Positions 11,398-18,811 of a DNA stretch of 64,000 bases are shown here, in pieces; position 1 is the first letter of the stretch, and the number at the start of each line of letters is the position of its first letter. Made by a program: the position numbers and the translations under genes. Source of the DNA: Pararhizobium capsulatum DSM 1112 (GTDB taxonomy: Bacteria; Pseudomonadota; Alphaproteobacteria; Rhizobiales; Rhizobiaceae); the NCBI RefSeq assembly GCF_030814475.1, contig NZ_JAUSVF010000003.1:496001-560000 (forward strand), written 5' to 3'. The notes under the pieces were generated by a model that was given only the letters and a program-made list of their open reading frames with translations, ran no database searches and was not told the origin of the DNA.

Positions 11398-12230
11398 TTC
11401 GACTTCGGATCGAAGTAATCGTGCAGGCCGTCACCGATGAAGTTGAAGCCCAGCACGATGGTGAGGATCGCAAGGCCCGGGCCGAAGGCGACCCACCAGG
11501 AATAGAACTGCGACGCGCCATCCGAGATCATCGAACCCCATTCCGGCGACGGCGGCGTTGCGCCGAGCCCGATGAAGCTGAGCGAGGCGGCCAGCAGGAT
11601 GACCTGGCCGAGATCCATCGTCGCACTGATCAGGACGGGCGTCCAACAGAGCGGCAGGATATGCTTGAACAGGATGCGCGGTCTGTTCGCACCGGCCGCG
11701 ATCGCCGCCTCGACATGCTCGCGCTCGCGGATTTCGAGTACCTGCGCGCGCATCAGGCGGGCATAGACGGGCCACCAGACGATCACCATGGCGACTGTCG
11801 CATTTTCAAGCCCCGGCCCAAGCGATGCCGCAACAGCCATGGCAAGAAGCATCGGTGGAAACGACAAGGTGACATCGACCAGCCGCATGATCGAAGAACC
11901 GAGCAGCCCCCCTGCATAGCCGGAAATCGCCCCCAGCATCGCGCCGATCGCCACCGACAGTGTCACGACGACGACGGCGATGGGGATCGAATATTGTGCG
12001 CCGTATAAGGTTCGGCTTAGCACGTCGCGTCCGAGCGCATCTGTTCCGAGCCAGTGGCTCCAGCTCGGCGCCTGCAGCCTGCGCCCCACCATGTCGAGGG
12101 GCGCATAGGGGCTCATGAGCGGCGCCAGCACCGTGACGGTCAGCCAGAACAGCACGATGGCGACACCGATGGCGAGGGGAACAGACAGCCATGACGGACG
12201 CCTAAAGGTGGTGAGGGCTATTGCGGTCAT
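11394..12230 (-). CDS. ABC transporter permease, DppC/OppC type
   Basis: Inner-membrane permease of 278 residues with an N-terminal hydrophobic segment, the DppC-type motif HWLGTDALGRDVLSR, and the EAA loop (EAAIAAGANRPRILFKHILP) that contacts the ATPases. The start was set at the ATG at 12230, four bases after the stop of the DppB-like gene. The longer open frame from 12269 would overlap that gene and add a non-hydrophobic leader. Second gene of the operon. Confidence 0.9.
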   Translation of the reverse strand: MTAIALTTFRRPSWLSVPLAIGVAIVLFWLTVTVLAPLMSPYAPLDMVGRRLQAPSWSHWLGTDALGRDVLSRTLYGAQYSIPIAVVVVTLSVAIGAMLGAISGYAGGLLGSSIMRLVDVTLSFPPMLLAMAVAASLGPGLENATVAMVIVWWPVYARLMRAQVLEIREREHVEAAIAAGANRPRILFKHILPLCWTPVLISATMDLGQVILLAASLSFIGLGATPPSPEWGSMISDGASQFYSWWVAFGPGLAILTIVLGFNFIGDGLHDYFDPKSK

Positions 12231-12234
12231 GATC

Positions 12235-13248
12235 TCATCCCAGACGCACGCGCGGATTGGCAATGACATAGGCGATGTCGGTGATGAGATTCGTCAGGAG
12301 AAAGACGACGCCCCCCACGATGGTGACCCCGATGATGGCGGGAAAATCAAGGCCACGCGCCGCCTCGACCGCATAGGAGCCCATGCCCGGCCAGGAAAAG
12401 ATCGTCTCCGTCAGCACCGCGCCGGTGAGCAGATAGGCGAAGGAATAGCCGATAACCGTCAGCGTCGGCACGAGAGTGTTTCGCAGCGCGTGACCGACCA
12501 CGACGCGAAGCTCCCCCGCCCCCTTGGCGCGCGCCGTCAGGATAAACTCGCGATCAAGCACCTCCAGCATGTTTGCGCGCACCAGCCTGGAGATAGTGCC
12601 GGCAACAGCCCAGCCGAGGACGAAGGCCGGGAGGATCAGGTGCCACAGCGCATCGAGGAAGAGCTTCAAGTTGCCGGCCAGCAACGAATCTATCGTCATG
12701 AACCCCGTGATGGAGAGAGGCGGCGTCACACGCGGATCCAGCCGGCCGGGGCCGGGCAGCACGCCCCATTTGACAGAGAAGACATAGAGCAGCGCAAGCC
12801 CCAGCCAGAAGACCGGTATGGACGAGCCGAAAAGCGCGAAGAAGCGCGCAGCATGGTCGATAGCCGTGTTGCGGAAGTAGGCAGCAAGTACGCCCAGCGT
12901 AATGCCGATCGTTGAGCCGATAACCATCGCGGCAAGCACCAGCTCCATCGTCGCCGGCAGGCGGAAGAACACGTCCTGCGCGACGGGCCGGCGCGTGATG
13001 AAGGATGTTCCCATGTCGCCGGTCAGGAGATTGCCGACATAGATCACGTATCGCTCCGGCAGGCTGCGATCGAGACCCCAGCGCGCTTTCGCGGCGGCGA
13101 CGGCTGCGGGATCGTTCATCTGGCGGTCCGACACGATCGCCGTCAGCGGATCGCCCTTCGTGACCGTCGTGAGCAGGAAAGCGAGCGTCACGATGCCGAG
13201 CACCAGGAAGGGCATCGCGAACAGGCGTCGCAGTATATATCGTGTCAC
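12235..13248 (-). CDS. ABC transporter permease, DppB/OppB type (GTG start)
   Basis: Inner-membrane permease of 337 residues and first gene of the long minus-strand operon. It begins TRYILRRLFAMPFLVLG, the usual DppB opening. The EAA loop is ARAKGAGELRVVVGHALRNT. The GTG at 13248 was chosen because AGGACG lies six bases upstream and the protein then has family length; the open frame extends further but without homologous sequence. The 167 bases between it and the divergent IclR gene hold the shared promoter and an IclR-box-like palindrome at 13342-13356. Confidence 0.9.
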   Translation of the reverse strand: MTRYILRRLFAMPFLVLGIVTLAFLLTTVTKGDPLTAIVSDRQMNDPAAVAAAKARWGLDRSLPERYVIYVGNLLTGDMGTSFITRRPVAQDVFFRLPATMELVLAAMVIGSTIGITLGVLAAYFRNTAIDHAARFFALFGSSIPVFWLGLALLYVFSVKWGVLPGPGRLDPRVTPPLSITGFMTIDSLLAGNLKLFLDALWHLILPAFVLGWAVAGTISRLVRANMLEVLDREFILTARAKGAGELRVVVGHALRNTLVPTLTVIGYSFAYLLTGAVLTETIFSWPGMGSYAVEAARGLDFPAIIGVTIVGGVVFLLTNLITDIAYVIANPRVRLG

Positions 13249-13341
13249 AAATGGCGTCCTTTGATCCGTGTGCCGCCCGAAACGGCCGGGGAGATCGATA
13301 CAGGCATTATTGACAAGAGGCAGCGCCGACGTCAACATAAA

Positions 13342-13356
13342 TGAAATTATATTCCA
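13342..13356. promoter_or_regulatory. IclR-box-like palindrome upstream of the ABC operon and the iclR gene
   Basis: TGAAATTATATTCCA is an imperfect palindrome. From memory, the E. coli IclR consensus is TGGAAATNATTTCCA; this site agrees at 10 of 14 defined positions. A better match occurs at 18737-18751, and the flanks share TCAACA-AAAT. It lies 60-75 bases upstream of the chosen IclR start and about 100 bases upstream of the permease start, where an operator would be expected. Function inferred only. Confidence 0.4.
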
Positions 13357-13415
13357 GTTACGAAATAGCAGTAGATGCCCGGATGTCGGTGAGGCGCCGG
13401 AAGGGAAAGCGGAAA

Positions 13416-14273
13416 ATGCGCAAGCGGACCAAGCCGGCAGACGGAAGCGACGGCGCGGAGGGCGGCAATTCGGCAGCATCGCTGACGCGCGGGCTTGAAA
13501 TCCTGCGCGCCTTTACCGCCGACGACGCCACGCTCGGCAACCAGGACCTGATCGAGCGGACGGGCCTGCCAAAGGCGACGGTTTCGCGTCTGACCTCGAC
13601 TTTGGTCGGCCTTGGCTACCTCCATTATGACGAGATGCTCGGCCGCTACAGCATCGGGCCTGCGACAGTGTCGCTCGGCTATTCAGCACTGAGTTCCAGC
13701 GCGGTTATCCACATGGTGCGGCCCCTGATGCAGGAACTGGCGGACCAGACCGGCGCCGCCGTGGCGCTGGGCACACGTGATGGGTTGGAAATGGTCTATC
13801 TCGCCAATTGCCGCTCGATGAGCCCGGTGTCACTGCGGCTGAACGTTGGTTCGCGATTGCCAATCTATCGGACGGCGATGGGGCTTGCCTATCTCGTGGA
13901 AATGAAGCCGGAAATCCGCAAGTCCCTCCTCGAGCAGCTCGTTGCGGCAGAACCCGAGAAGGCTGGGGACCTCGGACGCCTCATCGAGAATGCGACCGAG
14001 GACCACCGACGTGACGGCTTCATCAGCGTCTTCGGCAGTTGGCACAGCTATATCAACGCCGTCGGTGTCGCCTTTCGCCCGACGGACGGCTCGCCCCTCG
14101 TCGCGCTGACCTGCGGCGGGATCGTTGATCTGCTGTCTCGCAACCATTGCCGGGAATTCGTAGGCCCGGAACTCGTCCGGCTAACCCACCGCCTTCGCGC
14201 GCGGCTTGCCGGGGTGCACGATGCGCTCACTCCCCCTCCGCGCACCCCCACCTGGAAAACCTCGGCCGAATAA
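13416..14273 (+). CDS. IclR family transcriptional regulator
   Basis: Regulator of about 285 residues. The N-terminal winged helix-turn-helix is LTRGLEILRAF then LIERTGLPKATVSRLTSTLV. The C-terminal effector-binding domain follows (LADQTGAAVALGTRDGLEMVYL, then the conserved GLAYL region and INAVGVAFRP). The ATG at 13416 was preferred because GGAAGG and GCGGAAA precede it; an in-frame ATG at 13383 has no clear ribosome-binding site. It is divergent from the ABC operon and 24 bases upstream of the E2/hydrolase gene, so it probably controls both, and perhaps the E1 operon, in response to a pathway metabolite. Confidence 0.92.
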   Translation: MRKRTKPADGSDGAEGGNSAASLTRGLEILRAFTADDATLGNQDLIERTGLPKATVSRLTSTLVGLGYLHYDEMLGRYSIGPATVSLGYSALSSSAVIHMVRPLMQELADQTGAAVALGTRDGLEMVYLANCRSMSPVSLRLNVGSRLPIYRTAMGLAYLVEMKPEIRKSLLEQLVAAEPEKAGDLGRLIENATEDHRRDGFISVFGSWHSYINAVGVAFRPTDGSPLVALTCGGIVDLLSRNHCREFVGPELVRLTHRLRARLAGVHDALTPPPRTPTWKTSAE

Positions 14274-14297
14274 GGCTCAAGCCTGCAAGGATCCCAC

Positions 14298-15599
14298 ATG
14301 CCCATCCATGTCGTCTATCCGAAGGTCAGCCTCGAACTATCGAGCGGCCGCATCGCCCGTTGGCTTGTCGCCGAGGGGGAACCCGTCCGGCAAGGACAGG
14401 TGTTGTTCGAGATCGACAACGACAAGGCTGCTGTCGAGGTCGAATCGCCGGCCGATGGCGTCATCCGCGAGTTAATCGGCAGCGAAATCGAGGTCGACGT
14501 CGGTGACAACGTGGCGCGCATTTACGCCGACGCGGAGGCCCATGGCGACAGTAAGGTAACGGCCGCACTCCAGGCCCCTGCTGCCGAGATGAAGGTGCCG
14601 AGGGCCGCAACAATGCCCGAAACACGGGAAAGCGGCCATCGCGCGCACCCGAATCCAACCCCCCTCGCCCGCCGCATCGTGAAGGAAAACGGCATTGTGC
14701 TCGACGCCCTCCACGGCACAGGCCCAGGTGGCCGGATACAGAAGACAGACGTCGTCGCTAAAATCGGCAGCGCCGGGCATACTCAGTCTGTGACGATCGA
14801 ATCCGCTGCAAGCCCGGTGGCCCAAAGTGACCCAAGCCACGCGCTCCTCCACACCGTCTGGCTGCGCCGGGGTGAAGGCATTCCCGTCATTTTACTCCAC
14901 GGCTTCAGCGCGGATCTCAACAACTGGCGGGGCATGCTGGCGGGCGCCCGCCCCGACTGGCCAGCGCTGGCGATCGATCTTCCGGCGCATGGACGCTCTC
15001 CGCGCGATGTCCCGGAAGACCTCAATCGGATGGCCGAACAGGTCGAGGCGACGATCGCTTCCGAGCAGGTCGGTCCGCTCGTGATCGCGGGCCATTCCTT
15101 CGGCGGCGCGCTTGCGGCGCGGCTGGCGAGCCGCGGCCAGCTGGACATACGTGGGCTGTGCCTCTTTGCGCCGGCCGGTCTTGGTCCGGAGATCAACGCA
15201 GCCTTCGTCGACGGCGTGTTGCGCGCACAGCGAAGCGACAGCCTCAGGCCCTGGCTCGACCTGTTGGCCCACGACCCCGCCACCATCTCGCCGGCCTTTC
15301 TGGAGGCTGTCGTCCAGCAGCGTGACGACGGGGGTCTGACGGCGGCGATGCGCGCCTTTGCGGAGCGGTTTTTGCCCGACGGAACGCAGGCGATCTCGAT
15401 ACGAGGCGATCTCGCTCGTCTGCTGTCCCCCGTGCGCGTCGTCTTCGGCCGGCAGGATCGTATCCTGCCGTTCAGTGGGGCCACCGGTTTGCCCGGCAAT
15501 GTCGGCATGCATGCCGTCGACATGTGTGGTCACATGCCGCATCTCGAATATCCAGTGTTGGCGATGAAAATCCTCGACGAAGTCAGGCGAAGCAGCTGA
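14298..15599 (+). CDS. lipoyl-domain E2 fused to an alpha/beta hydrolase (AcoC-like)
   Basis: 433-residue fusion like the E2 component of acetoin dehydrogenase complexes. Residues 1-78 form a lipoyl domain, with the lipoylated Lys in IDNDKAAVEVESPADG. Residues about 115-155 are a peripheral-subunit-binding domain (PLARRIVKENGI, GTGPGGRIQKTDV). From about 185 it is an alpha/beta hydrolase with oxyanion motif LLHGFSADLNNW, nucleophile motif GHSFGG and a terminal His region (CGHMPHLEYP). It lacks the usual CoA acyltransferase domain. The ATG follows AAGGAT. It should partner the fused E1 at 18812-20986; no E3 gene is in the window. Substrate unproven; acetoin or another 2-oxo or diketone compound is possible. 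Confidence 0.88.
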   Translation: MPIHVVYPKVSLELSSGRIARWLVAEGEPVRQGQVLFEIDNDKAAVEVESPADGVIRELIGSEIEVDVGDNVARIYADAEAHGDSKVTAALQAPAAEMKVPRAATMPETRESGHRAHPNPTPLARRIVKENGIVLDALHGTGPGGRIQKTDVVAKIGSAGHTQSVTIESAASPVAQSDPSHALLHTVWLRRGEGIPVILLHGFSADLNNWRGMLAGARPDWPALAIDLPAHGRSPRDVPEDLNRMAEQVEATIASEQVGPLVIAGHSFGGALAARLASRGQLDIRGLCLFAPAGLGPEINAAFVDGVLRAQRSDSLRPWLDLLAHDPATISPAFLEAVVQQRDDGGLTAAMRAFAERFLPDGTQAISIRGDLARLLSPVRVVFGRQDRILPFSGATGLPGNVGMHAVDMCGHMPHLEYPVLAMKILDEVRRSS

Positions 15600-16239
15600 G
15601 GATCGGCGCGCCGCCTGCTGGCCGTAAGTGCCATAGCGGGTGCGCACGTCCACCAGTTCCTCCGGCGTTAAAGTACCGGCTGGCCGACCGAACGGGCGAG
15701 CACATACTGGCGCGCCAGCATTTCCGCCCGGGCAAGCGCAATGCTGACATCGGGACCGATCGTCACCACGCCATGGTTGGCCATCAGACAGGCGGTATAG
15801 GTCGTGCCCATAGCGGCGATCACGGTTTCCGACAGCGCCTCGCTGCCGAAGCAGGCATAGTCGGCGCATGATATCTCGCCACCACCGAAGCTGGCGACCA
15901 TGTAGTGGAACAGCGGGATGGGCTGGCGCAGCGCCGCAAGCGCGACGCAATGGTCGGGATGGGCGTGCACGACGGCGCCTGCCGTCGTCGTGGCATAGAG
16001 CCGGGCGTGGATCGCCCATTCCGAAGATGGCCGCCAGTCGCCCACCCAATGCCCCGCGAGATCCATCGCTACGATCTGTTCCGCCGAAAGGCCCTCCGGC
16101 GCAATGCCGGTCGGCGTGATCAGCATGCCCTCCCATGCCGGACACTAAAATTGCCCACCGTGCCGCTGTTGAGGCCGATTGTCACCGACCGTCGGCTGGC
16201 CTCGACCAGCGCCTCTCTGAGTGCCAGTTCTTGCATCAT
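15600..16239 (-). pseudogene. class II aldolase/adducin family protein, frameshifted
   Basis: Remnant of a fuculose-phosphate-aldolase-like enzyme that would act on the product of the adjacent kinase. The start (MMQELALREALVEASRR) at 16239 follows GGAGA after the kinase stop. A one-base loss near 16130 breaks the frame after SVRHG. The middle is open at 15668-16126, with the metal-binding pair in VVHAHPDH and the ANHGVVTIG segment. A second one-base loss near 15670 displaces the C-terminal LTPEELVDVRTRYGTYG. The exact 3' end is unclear because it meets the convergent E2 gene. Two separate lesions support genuine decay. Confidence 0.82.
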
Positions 16240-16247
16240 TGTCTCCA

Positions 16248-17502
16248 CTATTCGTCCATTGCCTCGACTGCCCACAACAGGATGTCGTCAGCGCCTAGTT
16301 TGCCCGGTTTGAGATACAGCGACAGCGGTCCCGGCCCGGATGAGACGCAGAAGCCGGTGCCAAGCTTACCCTCGGGCAGGGCGCGGACTGCCGTAATGCC
16401 GAGCGCATCGACGACCGCACCGGACGTCTCGCCGCCGGCCACAACGAACCGGCGCACACCGCGATCGCGCAAGCCCTTGGCAATAGCGCCAAGAATACGT
16501 TCGGCACGCCGCGCTGCCGCGAACGGCCCAAATGCCGCTTGCACTGCAGCGACTTCTTCCGGCCCAGCTGCAGTCGAAATGGCAAAAGGACTGGCGCCGA
16601 TTCGACTATTCGCCCAGTCAAGCGCATGGGAAACCAACCCGTCCTCCCCCGCCGGGTCCATGATGTCCAGCGTCAGCACGGGGTAACGTTCCGAAAAAGC
16701 TGAAAGCTGCGCCAGCACGACCGGTCCGACGCTGCCGGCCAGGACCGCTGTGAGACCGTCCACATGCCGCCGCCACGCAACGACCTCCGACTGCTGGGCC
16801 TGCCCAAGACGGGTGGCATAGGCGAGGATCAGCGGATCGCTGGCGACGATGACACACGGCATGGCCGCGGCGATGGAAGCGGATACCACGACGTCGCCAT
16901 CGTCCGTCATATCGAGGAAGACATGGCCGACACCTTCGGCAGCATAGGCCTGAATGGCGGCGATGGCAGTCTTATCCCCTTCAGGAGCGTCGCATGGTTG
17001 AGAAGAGCGACTTTGTGCGGCGTCTGGCGACCCAGGAAACGCAGGAGATCGGGGTCGGACATGGGGGTCAGCGGGTCGAACCGCTTGATCGATTCGGAGA
17101 CGAGGCGACCGCGATAGAACATGTAGCCCTGATGCACTGTCGTGCCGAAGCGCGGAAAGCCGGCACTCATCAACACCGACCGCATGCCCGCACGATCGGC
17201 GAGATAGTCGCCGCCGGGCCGATATTGCCGTCCGCCGTGGAATCGAACGAGGCGCAGGCCTTGTAAGCTAGGCGCTTGCAGCCGGCCCAGGTGAACGCAT
17301 CGGCAAAGCGCGCGAGTTCCGCGAGTGCATCGGCGACGGGCACGGTGCGCGTGCGCGTGCCGGCGATCACCACGGGCGAAGGCGGAATATCCGCGCCTTA
17401 ATCGTACAGCACGGGACGATGCACGCCCGCACTCTCGAGATAACCGGCAACCATCAAGGCGCCGGTAAAGTCATCCGCGATAATTCCAAGGGCTCGCTGC
17501 AT
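16248..17502 (-). pseudogene. four-carbon acid sugar kinase (DUF1537/OtnK-like), disrupted
   Basis: Broken kinase of the OtnK family, which phosphorylates threonate/erythronate-type acids. The start at 17502 reads ALGIIADDFTGA, the family opening. A TAA after about 34 codons is in the same frame as the continuation (GADIPPSPVVIAGTRTRT), so it is a nonsense change. Frameshifts follow near 17205 and near 16965. The C-terminal domain is intact (FVVAGGETSGAVVDAL, then GTGFCVSSG). It begins 10 bases after the acyl-CoA dehydrogenase stop and ends 8 bases before the aldolase remnant, so three genes formed one operon with only the first still whole. Confidence 0.85.
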
Positions 17503-17512
17503 CAATCCTGCC

Positions 17513-18652
17513 TTAGGCGTTAAGCATTTCGCGTGCGATGATGATCTGCTGAATCTGCGACGTGCCCTCGTAGAGCCGGAACAGCCGGACATCGCGGTAA
17601 AAGCGCTCCACCGCATATTCCTGCATGTAGCCGGCGCCCCCGTGGATCTGCACCGCACGATCGGCGACGCGCCCCACCATTTCCGAACAAAACAGTTTTG
17701 CACTGGCCGCCTGCTGGATGAGGCGCTCCCCCCTGTCGAACTGTCGTGCGGCCTCCAGCACCATGGCGCGTCCGGCAAAGGCCTCCGTCGAACTGTCGGC
17801 AAGCATGGCCTGAATGAGCTGGTGTTCCGCGATGGGTTTGCCGAACTGCACGCGCTCGCGCGCAAAACGCACGGCCTCATCGCACAATCGTTCCGCAGCC
17901 CCTACACAGACGGCAGAGATATGCAGGCGGCCGCGATTGAGCACCTTCATCGCCGTCTTGAAGCCCACGCCCTCCGAGCCGCCGATCACGCTGTCGGCTG
18001 CAATCCTGCAATTGTCGAAAATCACGTCGCAGGTGCGGGTTCCGCGCTGCCCCATCTTCTTATCGATCGGGCCAAGGCTGAGACCAGGGCTATCCTTTGG
18101 GACGAGGAAGGCAGTAACGCCCGCTGCACCAGGCCCCCCGGTGCGCGCCATGACGGTGAAGACATCGGCCACTGGAGCGTTGGTGATATAGCGTTTCGTG
18201 CCGTTGAGCACGTAGTGCTCGCCGTCTCGCCGGGCCGTCGTTTTCACGGACCCCGCGTCCGAACCAATATCCGGCTCGGTCAGCGCGAAAGAGCCGATGA
18301 TCTCTCCCGTCGCCATCAGCGGCAACCAATATTGCTTCTGCTCTTCGGTGCCATCGACGATGATGCCCTGCGAGCCGATGCCGTTGTTGGTGCCGATGAC
18401 GGAGCGGAAGGCCGGAGAGGCATAGCCGAGCTCGAAGGCGACGTGCACCTCCTCCTCCATTGTCAATCCGAGCCCGCCATAGTCTTCTGGAATCGACATG
18501 CCGAACAGGCCGAGCTCGCGCATTTCTTCGATGATCTCCGGGGGAATGGTGTTTTCGTCTTCCACACGCGCCTCTGCCGGCAGCAGGCGTTCACGCGCGA
18601 ACCGGCGAACTACCTCAACCAGGGCGTTTAGCACTTCGGCGTCCCGGATCAT
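17513..18652 (-). CDS. acyl-CoA dehydrogenase
   Basis: Intact FAD-dependent acyl-CoA dehydrogenase of 379 residues. Family motifs in order are GSFALTEPDIGSDAGSVKTT (FAD/substrate contact), VLNRGRLHISAVCVGAAERL, QFGKPIAEHQLIQAMLAD, QIHGGAGYMQEYAVERFYRD, and the C-terminal YEGTSQIQ with the probable catalytic Glu. It desaturates an acyl-CoA to an enoyl-CoA, the substrate for the FadB-like enzyme at 6116-8086. It is divergent from the E1 operon across a 159-base region rich in inverted repeats. It is not the glutaryl-CoA type, whose broken gene is at 2118-3318. Confidence 0.93.
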   Translation of the reverse strand: MIRDAEVLNALVEVVRRFARERLLPAEARVEDENTIPPEIIEEMRELGLFGMSIPEDYGGLGLTMEEEVHVAFELGYASPAFRSVIGTNNGIGSQGIIVDGTEEQKQYWLPLMATGEIIGSFALTEPDIGSDAGSVKTTARRDGEHYVLNGTKRYITNAPVADVFTVMARTGGPGAAGVTAFLVPKDSPGLSLGPIDKKMGQRGTRTCDVIFDNCRIAADSVIGGSEGVGFKTAMKVLNRGRLHISAVCVGAAERLCDEAVRFARERVQFGKPIAEHQLIQAMLADSSTEAFAGRAMVLEAARQFDRGERLIQQAASAKLFCSEMVGRVADRAVQIHGGAGYMQEYAVERFYRDVRLFRLYEGTSQIQQIIIAREMLNA

Positions 18653-18683
18653 CTCAATTCTTCCTCGTTCGCGGCTTACGAAA

Positions 18684-18751
18684 ATTTCTGTTGCATCTAA
18701 AGGCTGGCACAGCTTAGTGTGCCGTTCAACAGAAATCGGAATTTATTTCCA
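18684..18751. promoter_or_regulatory. nested inverted repeats and IclR-box-like site between acyl-CoA dehydrogenase and E1 genes
   Basis: Three features are stacked in 68 bases. Ten-base arms ATTTCTGTTG (18684-18693) and CAACAGAAAT (18727-18736) are perfect reverse complements. Inside them GGCACA (18706-18711) and TGTGCC (18718-18723) form a second perfect palindrome. Immediately right is CGGAATTTATTTCCA (18737-18751), matching a recalled IclR consensus (TGGAAATNATTTCCA) at 12 of 14 defined positions. The location in a divergent promoter suggests operator sites for the local IclR protein and possibly a second regulator. Confidence 0.5.
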
Positions 18752-18811
18752 TAAACGATAAGTCGGCGCTGAAACCCGAGATGCCGCTCCACTGTGAACC
18801 CGAGGATACGA

